A stretch of DNA of 64,000 nucleotides. Origin: Bicyclus anynana (Eukaryota > Arthropoda > Insecta > Lepidoptera > Nymphalidae). The notes under the pieces were generated by a model. The model saw nothing but the letters and a program-made list of their open reading frames with translations, ran no database searches and was not told the DNA's origin. Both the position numbers and the translations under genes were made by a program. The stretch is from contig NC_069087.1 of NCBI RefSeq assembly GCF_947172395.1, positions 8,327,107 to 8,391,106 on the forward strand, read 5' to 3'. Shown one piece after another: positions 51,797 to 63,824 of this stretch. The first letter of the stretch is position 1. Every line of letters begins with the position of its first letter.

Positions 51797-54332
51797 TTAC
51801 ACAGCAGGTGTGCGGTCCAGTTCTTTGAACAGTGAGCTCGACATCCTGCAAATAAAAAAATTATGACATAAGGAAATGCACTGACAATAAATATATGTAA
51901 AATAATAAATTGAATTAGGTGTATTTTAGTTATATTTTCTAGTTTAGACACCATGAATATATGGCACTCTTAATTTAGTTTGGAACAAATATCTTAAGCC
52001 CTATTTACTTAATAACATACAATATTACAAAGATGTGTTATAACTGGGAGCTCCTAGTTGACTCCCAGCTTGGTTTGTTTGTTGAAGAAGTTGATCTTTA
52101 ATAAAAATTAATTCAAAGGCACACAAGCATAATATTTGGCACCAAAACAAAACTAATTCTGTGACATTATTAATATCATAAAGAACCTTATCAACACACC
52201 AGATACAAATACCTACATCCTAGATATAATAGCTGTAGCAATAATACTCACACAGTATGAGTCATAGATATTGAATGTGACACACCAAAAAACCCAACTA
52301 TACAACATATAATAATTTAATGAATTTATGATATGTGTATTATTAGTTTACAACCTTGCCTGGGTGATTGAATTTCGAATTCCACTGTGTCTCATAAGTA
52401 TATCAACAACTTTCATATTTAACATCATTTAAGTAATAAAATTATGCTAGTATTTTCTCAGCTAGGCTAGCCAAAAACTACTAGAAAATGTGGAGTTTGG
52501 ATAAACTTTATACTTCAATTTTTTAACCATTCCTCATGAAAACAGAAAAAAGTACAGTAAATATTACTGTTTCTGTAAGATACAATAGCTTTAAACACAT
52601 GTGAAATTACATACAATAGCTAGTTTATTATGATAACAAAGATAGAATTGCAGTTGCATACTTACTTGCTTATCATATGTTTGTAAATATATTGTGGAAT
52701 AATGGTTATGTTTACGACAGATGGGCTGCCATCAATCACCTTCGATATCTCCTTATCTTTCATGCCCACTACATTGATTGTGTTTATTTCCAGTATTTGA
52801 TGGTCGGTCAGCAAACCATTCCTTGCTGCAGATGAATCTTTTACCAATCCACAAATGTTGCCATCTTTGAATTGGAATCCAACATGTCCAAGGGAGTCTT
52901 TGTGCAGAGTAACAGTCCTCTCGAAAGGCCTACAAATACATCAGTATGTTGATTTATTATAAAAAAAATAGGTAGGTATATTAGTAAAAAAGAGAAAATC
53001 ATATGAACCTAATAAGTAATAATAATCCAGATCAATGTCAATAAATAACTCCAAAATGAAACAAACTTAACAAAACTTTACCGAGCATTTTTATATGCAA
53101 GTCAAATCTCTTTTGATAAACCAATTTATTATAATCATTTAATTTTAGTATGATAGAGATATTACTTATATTAATACAAAGATTTATAGTGATTTAAAAA
53201 AGATTACCTATCACGAACAGCCATAGAGATTCCATTAGTAGGCGCTTTCTTCAAGATTGCATGGCACTGGTCCATGGTCATTCCAGCCATTGTAACATTG
53301 TTGATCTCCAAGATTTGGTCTCCAAATCTCAGTCCAGCCAATGCTGCAGGGCTTCCCGCCGCAACATAGCACACAAACACTCCATTATTGACTGAGTGAA
53401 GCCTCAGACCACACTTTCCATCCCTATCTTTGCAAAGTATGATTTGCCTGATCCCATTGGTGACAGTTGCTTTTAGTAGACTTGGGGACTGAGAAGAGAT
53501 GGGTGCTATCATACTAACTGCACCAGAAGGTTGTACCTTAAGAAACAAAAAGTATTTATTAGAATACAGTGAGGTGCATAAGAATTTTAGCTAGGGTAAG
53601 CATTATACATGCAAAATTTATATGGAAAATTCCATTTCCAATTAAAAGTTAGTCTTAGTAGTAATAGGTATATGCTACTATTAGAATTGAAAACAAGTAA
53701 ATATAGCAAGCTAATTTTCAAAAATAAATAGATTTATTTTCTGATTTATAAAATTTGTTCTCACATCCTATTAATAAGGTTAGGTCTCAGTTATTAAGAA
53801 CCCAAGAATCACACATAGCATTGCAAACACTAGTTAGTAGGATACAAATTATATATTTATATTTGTAAGTAATTAACAGTGAAATTCTTGACATTGTGGG
53901 GGTGTCCCCAAGGGATAGTTTACCCACTGAGTGTCGAATTGAAACTCTATGTATTGGAGAATTCGACACTCAGAGGGTGAAGGGTCCCTGCAACTATGAA
54001 TTTCACTGTTAGTTTGTAGTGACCAGACAATTTGTAGAGCTGTATCAAGATTTCTAGGTATATAGACTAAGAAAACTTACGGTTTGTATCTGATATTCTG
54101 GCATATTGAGAGCAATAACATCCTGTGATAGCTCCAACCCCATATAGTCTCCGAGCGCAGGGTACATATGTCTAGCAGCGGCAGCAGCGCTGGTAGCTGC
54201 GGGCGCGGTTGCAGCTGGACCAGCTATTGACGGGTAAGACGAGTTGTACGGAGGTGGTGCTTGGTGTTGAGCCATTTGAGCTCGGATCATGGTGTCCACC
54301 TTCATGTCTTCCAGCGAGGGATACAGCGACAT
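51797..54332 (-). CDS. SDCBP: Syntenin (syndecan-binding PDZ scaffold)
   Basis: Four coding exons on the minus strand join in frame with GT-AG borders: 54332-54081, 53536-53208, 52929-52666, 51845-51797, giving 297 residues, the usual syntenin length. The N terminus MSLYPSLEDMKVD is nearly identical to the vertebrate family start, so ATG 54332 is preferred over an in-frame ATG eight codons upstream. Three YPx(L/I) motifs (residues 4-7, 33-36, 57-60) match the ALIX-binding motifs of syntenins, separated by an Ala-rich stretch (37-53). PDZ1 spans about 113-192 (CGLRLHSVNNG, GLRFGDQILEIN) and PDZ2 about 197-275 (LGHVGFQFKDG, KDSSAARNGLL). It ends KELDRTPAV. Known role: links syndecan and phosphoinositides to ALIX/ESCRT in endosomal sorting and exosome formation. 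Convergent with SOAT and divergent from the bHLH gene. Confidence 0.95.
53876..54009. mobile_element. MITE in syntenin intron 1, TA target site
   Basis: Ends ACAGTGAAATTC and GAATTTCACTGT flanked by TA on both sides. Inner arms include ACTGAGTGTCGAATT and its complement. About 134 bp, with a TA duplication as in Tc1/mariner-derived MITEs. Confidence 0.7.
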
Positions 54333-55046
54333 GTTTGCTTTGTTAATATGGCGCAAGATACACTTTACTTTACACTGACTTCCTTATAGATACCTAGTTA
54401 CCTTCAAAACTTAATTTTCTTTAAAGAAAATACAACAAAGCCTCGCCCTCAAAACGAAATAGAAGGAAGGAAGGAAACACTTGACAATTGTTAAAGTACA
54501 GAACACAATTTTACAATAGGCACGAGCAGGAAAGACGCAGTGTATACTTCAATATTTAGGTATTCCTATTCTGAGTGACGTTTCATTTGATTTGTCGTTT
54601 TGGGAAAAACAATGAGTAATTGATTGATAGGACGAAGTTGCTACCACGACTTTCCAACTTATTAATTAGGTTTAGGTTGTCAATGCATAGTAATAATAAA
54701 TAATTTATAATGATTCATTTTTTACTTATTTATTTCGTTAAATTAATGGAATTAAATAAAAGTCAAACATTTTCATTTTTACGCAGAAAAAAATTTGTTT
54801 CAGAACGACATTGGAGATCGGTCATAAACAATCTAAACATTAGCCGTTTGTTATCTTTGTTCTTTGATTCATTCATTCATGCATTCAGTCTTGTCAATGT
54901 CAAAATTCAAATGTCAAAATAATTATCCAATAAAATCTTGAAAGTTGTGTTTATACATTGTAAATAAATCTAAAATTTAACTTAAATCACAATTAGGCTA
55001 GCTTTAACTTTTTTCGACATAGGTAATATTTGAAAGCCTTGGTAGA
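54333..55046. promoter_or_regulatory. Divergent promoter region, syntenin / bHLH gene
   Basis: The two start codons point away from each other across 714 bp that contain no recognised transposon. On the bHLH side there is a TGTCAATGTC...AATGTCAAA cluster (about 54893-54917) and a CCAAT at 54927-54931, roughly 115 bp before that ATG. CACTTGACAATTG lies near 54478 on the syntenin side. No TATA box is evident. Shared control is inferred from geometry only. Confidence 0.5.
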
Positions 55047-58000
55047 ATGGAACCAGGCCCTATAATTAAACAACGTACGCCAAGGTAAGCAGATTATCAA
55101 ATTTGTACATTCTCAGAACCTCTCAGAACATGCCTATTTTGTACATACGATAAATTACAGATATTTTATTTTGTTTATTAACTTTTAAGTCAGACGTAGA
55201 GTTTATCAAATAAGCCATATATACATAATACATAAATATACCAATAAATCATAATATTATCCGTGGCTCAGAGAGTATATTAGGGCGAAGGTCCGCTGGT
55301 CCAGGTTATTTATCATTAACATCTATTGATTGTTAGTGAGAATTGTGAGAGCCGTAATAGCCCAGTGGATATGACCTCTGCCTCTGATTCCAGAGGGTGT
55401 GGGTTGGAATCCGGTCAGGACCATGCACCTCCCACTTTTCAGTTGTATGCATTTTAAGAAATTAAATATCACGTGTCTCCAACAGTGAAGGAATATCGTG
55501 AGGAAACCTGCATATCTGAGAAAGGCTTGAGCTTTTGACCTGACCTTTCTTGAGAATGTTCTTGGTCTTCCACTTCCAACATTTTCACCCTCGCTTTGTA
55601 TTTCCTGTATTTTAGTCTCCTTTCATTCATATTCTCTAAATGCCCAAAATGAGTATTACAAAAGCAATTACACCATTTACACCACCATTACCCATTTTAA
55701 AAGAAATTGAGGTGCATTATAGTTTCATGAATATTGTAAGTATAACATATTTAGAAGTATCTGTGCACAAATTTCAGCCGATGCAGAGAATGGGAGCGTC
55801 AACGGCGTATAAAATTTAATGACGCCATATCAAAACTTGGAGAAATTGTAAAATCTATAAACAAGGCCAACAATGATGAAGAGGCAGATAATGTGCAATA
55901 TCCAAAAATTGAAATAGTACAAAAAGCTATAATATGTCTAACAAACTGTTTACAAGAGAAGACCCGGCTAAGTAAGTAGCATGACATAATATTACTGTAA
56001 GATTATGGTATTGCAGAAGAGCACTTCATACACCACATACACAATATTCATGTATTTAACAAACATACTTACCCACACACAAATTTTTGCCTTTAAAATT
56101 GTGTTTTATGTAATTGTTAGATAAACAAACCACTAATTACCAAAAATATAATTTAGAAATTTTAAAAAGAAACAATTGTAACTTGATCTTTGTCGCCTTT
56201 TCTGAATAAGAATAATACTTCCATACTGCTAATGCTGATAAAGATCAATAGATTGTTGGATTTAACAAGAAACTGTTCATCATTAACATAAAATTTAGCA
56301 AATTACATTAAATAACTTGAAAATTTGTTTACATTTACAGAAGCAGATATACTAGCCTTAGAAGTAAAATTAGAAGCCATAGAGAAACAAAAAAGTAACA
56401 TGAAGGATGTTTCAATACAAGTTACTCTTGGTATTAGTAAGAAATCTCAAAGTAAGTAACTTACATTTTGTAACTCAACATATTCAGATTGCTTTGATGA
56501 AAACTTTCAATGCAATTTTAAAAATAGGTACAGTTTCATTATTTTACACAACAACTGTACTTGTTTTTGAAAATTAAGGGAATTGAATTTATATATATTG
56601 GAAATTACAATAAAGGTGTAAATTTTTTTTGTTTGTTTTTCAATTAATGACATGTTAGCTCTTGACTGCAATCTTACATGACGTTAAGTGACAATGCAGT
56701 CTAAGATGAAAGGGCTTACTTAGAACTTATTCTATACTTAATCACTTGGCGGTACATCTTTTCGGGTAGGATTATAACAAGCCACAACCAATGCCTACCA
56801 CCTGACCTGGGCCAATTTAGAAATTATAAAATCCTAAAGTGATCTGAGCTGGTAATCGAACCCAGAACCTCTATTTTGAGAACCACAGTGCTACCAGCTA
56901 CTGCTACAGAGATGTAATCAAATAAAAATTCTTCCAGACAAAAGAAACTAACTACCAAAATTAAATTTATTAGTCTTGTTTGCTTCACTTTTGGACATTT
57001 TTGTGGTAATTTATGTTTTAAACTTTATCTGTTAAAATAGCACAAATGAAAATTATATGACTTCTTTTTTCTGCAGGTGCAAAATGTGTAAAATATATTA
57101 TGCAGCAAAATCCAAAACCAGAAAGAAAAATTAAAATAGTTAATAAATGTCCACCAAAGTTGCCAAAGCTATTGCCAATAACAAATATCAAAAAAGGTAA
57201 AGCTGTTTATGTTCAATTATTACATAATATGTTTACAACTTGTTTTATTGTTAAACAATGATTGCTTTTTTTTTCAGAAAATACTATAGTTATGTTACCA
57301 GCTACACCCTACATATTCCCACATAGACCTGTTTTGTTCCCTCAAGCTCCAACAATTGTCCTGGTTGATACAAATCTTCAACAACTTAACAAACCAACAA
57401 CTATTCCTATTATTAATAGAAATAATAATGATATCACAAAAACAACAACAGTCAATGTACTACCAATCTCTGCATACTCTCATCCTTTGTCAGCTAAAAT
57501 GAAGAAAAATAATGCTAGATCTAGGAATAATACAACTCGAAAGAATGTGAAAAAGGGTAAATTGTTAGGGTCAGTTGATAAAAAAGAGGAACATAAAAAA
57601 GATATTGAAGCAATAACAAGTAAAGAATCAAATAAAAATGATGATAAGACTTCTAATGATAAGAAAGCAACCACATCTGACGCAACTATTGAAACAAGCA
57701 AAGAAAATTTAGCCGTCGACAAACCAAAAGATTCAGAGATTGAGAAATTAACTACTGATCATACACTTACTGCTACAAATAAAATTAATGCTATACCTGC
57801 AAATAATGATTCTGACACAAATACTGAAAACAGTGTCACAGAATCATCGAAATGCTCAGAAACTATAATTAGTAAAACAAGTACAGATAAAAACGCAGCA
57901 TTACCGAGTTACACTACTGCAACTGAAAAACCTGAAAACTCTGTTATAATTCAAGAAGCTAGTACCAATAGTACTAAAATTCCACCTGACAAAGATGTTA

Positions 58001-61000
58001 CAGAAAATGAATACAAAAATAAAGAAAGCAAGATGCAAACTATTATGGATTCTTCAATTTGCGAAAATGTTGTGGATGGTGGTAATGCACGTTTGGAATT
58101 AGCAGAAGAGCTCTTAGCGGCTTCACCAACTGCAGCATTCCTGATGTCATTTCCTTTAGTTAGTGGGAATAGAGCTGACAGTCCCGCTGAAGAGGTTCCT
58201 ACTACTACTACTACTAGTAGTACTAACAATAAAGAAAGTAATCGTCGAAATGAGACACCTTCACAACAAATCTCTTATTTTGATAAATCTAACACTGATG
58301 TAAAACATAAAACATCGAGCAAATCTGACATTGCTACCACTACTACTTCTTCCAATACTGCTGCCCTTAAACCTGCTGAACAGCAAAAATATGAAAATAC
58401 TAAATCAACAACCGCAAAACCAACTCAAGCACCTACTACAATAACTACCGAAAATCCCTTTTTGAATTTGCCTTTACCTTCAATAATACCATCAAGTTGT
58501 ACATTAACTGACTCAACATTTGGTTTAGACTTTGACTGTAATGTTACTAAAACTGTCACAAGTCAAACAACAACTTATACAACTAGTAATAATATTTTCT
58601 ACAAAAGTGATCCTTTTAACACAGTTAAAAGTACCATATATAGCACTAGTAGTATTTCTTCTGGTCATGAGTTTAATAGTTTAGGATTATATCCTTGTGC
58701 AATGGAAAATTACTCTAGTAAAAACAAATCTGATTATTCAAATGTTGAAGACAATCTTATGAAAATGAACTCGTCAAGATTAACTTATGATATTGATTTA
58801 GGTTGGTCTCACAAAGGTTTAGATTTCGTTAACTGCACAACTGGTGCTAACACATTTCACAAAGATAATATTTTGACAACCGCCGCTACCACATTTTCTA
58901 CAGCATATAATCCATTTAATCCAGATTTCCATGTGCCTTTAGTGTCAAATTCAAATAAAAAAAATTTGGTAACAACAACAAAACCTAGTACTTTTCCTGA
59001 ACCAATAACGAGCTTTTATTCTCAAAATACTAATTTGTGGCCAGAAGATGTTTCCTCTATATACACAAATAGTAATGTATCTAGAAATTTTATTCAGAAA
59101 CAACAAAACTATTTCTCTCCTGAAAATTTACATCCAAATATGAATGTGAAGACTAGCATAACAAAATATGATAACAAAAGTATGTCGGAAAATACTCCTA
59201 ACACTGTTAAACCTACATCAGTTATAGATCATCATATTGTTGAAAAATATACAAAAAAATCTCCAAATAAAATGCATATAAATTGGATGACATCGGAAGT
59301 TAGACCTCTGCAAAATATCTGCAATCAAAATCAAAGCAACATAAAAGAGCCAGTTAAAATCCCTTATTCTCAAATTGACCAAGTTACTAAGAAAGCAGCC
59401 AATAATGACAGCAGCTATTTTCCTATCAATATGCATAATTTTCCTACTCAGGCTAACCATGAAGAACTTCAGGTCTGGCCTACTGCTCGACCTGCTGGAA
59501 CTACAGAGATTAGTATAGAACCACCTCCTATAAACTTGCCTACTTTGGTTGGAGACCTAGCTTTAGGCCCACATGACAAAAAGAAAGCTGAAATTGGAAG
59601 TAGGACTTTACCACATACTGACTTACAAAGCTGTGGAAATTTCCTCTCTGTTACTCAGTTGATGAATCGTTCAAGCGATAATATGCCTTCTCGGTCTCAT
59701 GGACCTATTAATGAAACTCATAAATCCATGTCTTCAAAACATAATGTAAATGAATCCAATAGGAAACCGATGCTCACGCGTTTAGAAACTCACCCACAAA
59801 TCTGTTATGGCTTTAATGACTCGAAACATGCCAATCCCTACGATAATGTCACGCAATTTTCACAAACAAAGTGCAAATCTAATAATAAACCGGATAAAAA
59901 TTCCAAAGCACAAAAAAACAATTACTCAGCAGAGGCACTAATACGTGGTGGTACAACGTGCAATCAAAAATTACAAGACAACAATAATACAAAGTTTATG
60001 GGCGCTCCACAGAAATATAATGATTTCAATGTCGCACACGACAGTGGGGTAGCTCAGATATCACATTTCCCTTCAATAATTGACTATTCAGATAATAATT
60101 ATACGGGTCAACAATTTTCAGGCACCACTTTATACAATTCCACTACTAACACAATATCAAATTCATTTTATACAAATTTTATGCCTGGCAGTAGTAATTT
60201 GATGGCAGGCAATTATGCGGGTGGTTCTTTTTCGAGCGATTTTGTTGATTATAACCAAGTAGAATGTAACTACACAAACCAGAAGTTTAACGAAATAAAA
60301 ATGAAAAACAACGCGAATACATTTCAACAAGATAAGGAACCATCTAATTACAAGAGTTCGAGAAGAGATTCTGCTGCAAAACATAAATTGGAATGTTCCA
60401 AAAAAGAATCTAGTAAGAAGTACCAAAGCAAAAGACCTAAAGTACCAAATGAAATGGAAGAGTGGAACGATAATCCTTTGCTTTGGCAAAATAAAGCTCA
60501 AACCAAAAGACACCAAAACTTGATGACCGAAGAGTTAACATTCTCAAATTATGTTGGAAATCAAATGCCTACACAGTATCAACCTGATTTTTTCAATAGT
60601 CATTTAATGCAACCAAGTATACAAAATGTAGGCACAAGTGCTGATCGATCGTTATCAAGCTTGCCAGTAGCTTCACGGGCTAACTTTAACCTCAGCGCTT
60701 TGTTTCCGGAAATAACAATGGTGAGTTAAGATCTATTTAGAATTATTAAAATCCGGACGCTCAGAGATTGCGTTACTGACAGGTCGTGATCGAATGGGCA
60801 ATGTAACTTCGAACTGGCGTACAAGGTTGTTGGACTGCGTTGTTTCAAGGTTATGCCATCTGCTTGTTTTTGTAGCGATGAGATAGAATAACGAGGCAAT
60901 TGTAATTGAATATGTTTGTCCCATTTGATCCCGACCTGTCAGAAACGCAATCTCTGAGCGGCCGCACGTTTTGAGAAAACAAAGTTATTTTGATATCACA

Positions 61001-61607
61001 GACAAATCACACTAACCTGGGATGGGCTATGAAAGTTTGAGTTTAGATTTATTGTAAAAAATCTCAGTCACCTCGACGGAATTTAAAGTCATCGGTCCCG
61101 GTGATGATCATTGTCATCTGATAGCCATCGTTACATGTATTATTTTGCCCAACAACCCCCAATGGAGCAGCGTATTAGGTCTAAGTATAAATTTCATAAC
61201 TTAATTATGTAAGGCTGCCGGTCCACCGGAGCGGAGCAAGGGAGCGTAACGGATTAATGCGGAGTACGGTTGCGTACTGTGTCTGTCCACCGTAGCGGAG
61301 CGAGGATGCGGAGCGGAGTTGCAGACTATCTTAAATAAATAAATGTTAAATTTAATTTATTTAACCCCGCTCTGTTTCCCGCTCCGCTTATGGGTTTTAT
61401 ATGAATATTTAAACTAGCTCTCAAGTCCCTGTCCACTTAAGAGGAGCGGAGATTTTGTGCAATCCATATTGGTTAATCTCTCCGTTCTGCCTCGCTACAC
61501 TTTGGTGGACTGGCAGCCTAAGGAGGCCGTAGAAATGGCTGATAGTTCTGAGTGGTCAAGTAACGCCTGATTTAATATTTTTTTTATTGTTTCAGAAGGT
61601 GCAATGA
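55047..61607 (+). CDS. Large bHLH-zipper protein, probable transcription factor
   Basis: Six coding exons with agreeing phases: 55047-55084, 55778-55971, 56341-56451, 57077-57196, 57278-60720, 61596-61607; 1305 residues. Residues 13-70 form a bHLH: basic region RCREWERQRR with the E-box-reading Glu19 and Arg23, but Cys15 where class B proteins have His; helix 1 FNDAISKLGEIV; a loop with acidic residues; helix 2 YPKIEIVQKAIICLTNCL. Leucine-spaced residues to about 105 suggest a zipper. The rest (155-1302) is low-complexity, rich in Asn, Thr, Ser and Lys, with short conserved-looking islands such as INLPTLVGDLALGPHDKKK (about 915-933) and FNLSALFPEITM at the end. One 3443-bp exon encodes most of it. 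Domain order (N-terminal bHLH-zip, very long disordered tail) recalls vertebrate USF3; orthology is only a suggestion. The last exon gives KVQ-stop. Without splicing at 60721 the protein would end VS-stop. Confidence 0.85.
55350..55530 (+). mobile_element. SINE-B, 3'-truncated, in bHLH intron 1
   Basis: GAGCCGTAATAGCCCAGTGG, a damaged B box (GGGTTGGAATCC), ATTTTAAGAAATTAAATATC and GGAATATCGTGAGGAAACCT, then the similarity stops. Confidence 0.8.
56640..56915 (-). mobile_element. Old SINE-A copy in bHLH intron 3
   Basis: Reverse-strand landmarks are still readable but heavily mutated: GACATGTTAGCTCTTGACTG, AATCACTTGGCGGTACATCT, GATTATAACAAGCCACAACC, and GGTAATCGAACCCAGAACCT (B-box complement). 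Confidence 0.65.
60753..60963. mobile_element. MITE in last bHLH intron (long TIRs)
   Basis: About 38-bp terminal arms: CGGACGCTCAGAGATTGCGT TACTGACAGGTCG at the left, with its inverted match ending CGCAATCTCTGAGCGGCCG at the right. The interior (about 135 bp) has no frame. It starts 33 bp after the donor at 60721. Confidence 0.75.
61213..61518. mobile_element. MITE with TAA target duplication in last bHLH intron
   Basis: Terminal inverted repeats GGCTGCCGGTCCACC and GGTGGACTGGCAGCC are flanked directly by TAA on each side. Sub-terminal GAGCGGAGC motifs recur several times in both orientations. A 3-bp TAA duplication fits PIF/Harbinger-type elements. Length 306 bp. Confidence 0.7.
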
Positions 61608-61750
61608 CATTAGGTTACGGCGATTTATGAATGAAGTATACGCGTTACGCAACTGTGATTAAGTGAATAATGTTATTTATAATATGATTATAGTATAACT
61701 ATTATAGTAGATAGTTAATGAAATTTTACACATATAAGCCTATTTATTGT

Positions 61751-61756
61751 AATAAA
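61751..61756 (+). terminator. Candidate poly(A) signal for bHLH gene
   Basis: AATAAA 144 bp after the stop in the terminal exon, followed by TG/T-rich sequence (TGTTTGGTTA). The most plausible 3' end of the gene if the last intron is spliced. Confidence 0.5.
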
Positions 61757-63550
61757 TGTTTGGTTATATAAAATAATTTTTATTGCAAAAAAACACCTCC
61801 ATTTAGCTGTAGGTATACTACACGGCTAGTAGTTTTATTTATACTTTTTTGGGTATAGTACCTACGATAAAATTTTTACTGCGTTTCGTTGTAAAGTATA
61901 AAAAAAAAATTATAATAAGAGAAAGATCATCTGTTTTTGAAATAATTTATATCAATAGCCTGAAATAGAGCAGACTAGATTTAGCATTGATATTGTAACC
62001 GGAAATAAATACGAAAACGGATGTCGGAAGTTATATTTCTTTCATTGTTTGTGGTAGGACAAGAAGTTGACATATAAAAGAAAAGAAGGAGAAGAAGGAC
62101 TTTGGCGGGGTACCTATTTAAACTCAGTAAAGTAAGGCATGGTTTTTATAATCAAGGTTAAGTTATTAATTTATTATATTGTGTTCCATAATAAAAACTA
62201 AAATATCATTTCGTACACCTTTCCCCTTATGTTATTTTCGATTTTGACCTCGTGAATTACTGATTTTTTTAATAAGGATTATTTGCTTACTTGGAAAAAT
62301 AACCAAAACAAACTACCTAGGTAGGTAGATCAAGTTACCTACGTATACCTACTAATTTGCAAGAAATATCCTTGATACCTTGCAAAATGTGGGGTCGACG
62401 CTGCGTGAAAGAAGTTCAAACAAATCACATTTTCGCGTTCATAATATTAAGTAAGGATTAGTTCATGACGCATATGTACCTACTTGTAAAAGGAGAAACA
62501 TATTCGCAATGTAAGCGATTACATGATGTGGTTTGCCTTGACCGATCGCATGCTCATATGTAGTTCATTCATACAGACGTTCTGTTGATAAAAATGCTTA
62601 CGACAATTGAAATAAATACATGTTATTCCAAATTTTACGTAGAAGAGTATCTAAGTATGTTATTTTGCACAGACTTCAGAGTGATCAGGTATGATAAGGT
62701 ATGCTATTGCATTTGATAACCTTGGTGGTTCATTCTGTGGCGTGCACTTCATAAATGCAGAATGCACTGCCTACCCTGTGGACTCAGTACCTGTATTGGA
62801 GAAAGAATTTTTAATTTTGTATAATTTCTACGTATATCTATACTAATATTATAAATGGGCAGGCTTTAAGCTTCGTTTTATTAAGAGCGGACGCAGGGAA
62901 GAAAGAAAGAAAACATAGTAATGTTTTATCTCCGTATTCCTACGTGGATGGGAACCACGCTTAACTTTCTTTTGTACATTTTGCAACTATTTGTGGTATT
63001 ATATTTTATGTTGGTTGCTGGTTGGTTTATAAAATAAAAAAATATTTAGCCATTGCTGACTGTAGTCCTTACTTCCATTCTAAGTAGGTAAGTTTCCCTG
63101 GCTATAGAATCCGTTACAGTCACGCTGTGGTTCTGTAGAACTGACAAAACATTCAGTCACCAAGCGCCTACGGTGTATTCCTACGTGGATAAAAACAACG
63201 CTTAACTTTCTTTTGTACATTTTGCAACTATTTGTGGTATTATATTTTATGTTGGTTGCTGGTTAATTTATAAAATAAAAAAATTTTTGGCCATTGCTGA
63301 CTGTAGTCCTTACTTCCATTCTAAGTAGGTAAGTTTCCCTGGCTATAGAATCCGTTACAGTCACGCTGTGGTTCTGTAGAACTGACAAAACATTCAGTCA
63401 CCAGGCGCCAACGGTTTACGAACGTTGTGTCCGATAATTCGCGCCGCGTTTGCGGAAAACTTGCACGATGGCGCGAAAATAATTTGAAATTGCAAAATAA
63501 CAAAATTTATTAACTGTGACATTAATATGAAAAGTATTCGTTAGTTTAAT
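61757..63550. other. Downstream flank
   Basis: AT-rich. It includes a repeat-B/A type 3' piece at about 62840-62960 (TATACTAATATTATAAATGG, then GAGCGGACGCAGG) and the 241-bp tandem duplication. No exon was recognised until the possible one at 63582. Confidence 0.5.
62934..63412 (+). repeat. Recent tandem duplication, 241-bp unit
   Basis: GTATTCCTACGTGGAT starts at 62934 and again at 63175. The two units share AACTTTCTTTTGTACATTTT, ATATTTTATGTTGGTTGCTG and CTGACAAAACATTCAGTCAC with only a handful of differences. No terminal repeats, so a segmental duplication rather than a transposon. Confidence 0.9.
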
Positions 63551-63581
63551 TCAGTGGAACAGTGTACGAAGGATATAAAAA

Positions 63582-63608
63582 TGGTGAAAAATTCTACGTG
63601 GGCTTTAG
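63582..63608 (+). CDS. Possible first coding exon of a further gene (partial)
   Basis: ATGGTGAAAAATTCTACGTG continues to a splice-donor-like TTTA|GTAAGT, giving MVKNSTWAL before the intron. About 30 bp upstream, AATTCAGTGG matches the arthropod initiator TCAGT (63551-63555). The preceding 80-160 bp are GC-richer (TTCGCGCCGCGTTTGCGGAA). Together these fit a transcription start with a short 5' UTR. No downstream exon lies in the remaining 390 bp, so the product cannot be named, and a chance match is quite possible. Confidence 0.35.
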
Positions 63609-63824
63609 TAAGTGGTTTAAAGTTAAATATTATAAAATACCTATGTCGTATCGATTCTTACAATTGTAAGGTTTTTTGTATAATTATCATATCATTAAAT
63701 ATTATAATAAATATTTAGTTAAAAAATATATTTATTTTCTAAATAATTTTTCTTAACTTCAACCACCAGAGTTTTCCGACGTCAGTATTATTTCGCAGAA
63801 GATAATGTCTTGTCTTGTCAGGGG

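Noticed and set aside
57480..60516. Several antisense open frames inside the large bHLH exon
   Set aside because: Shadows of the Asn/Thr/Ser-rich sense frame; hydrophobic translations follow from A-rich sense codons.
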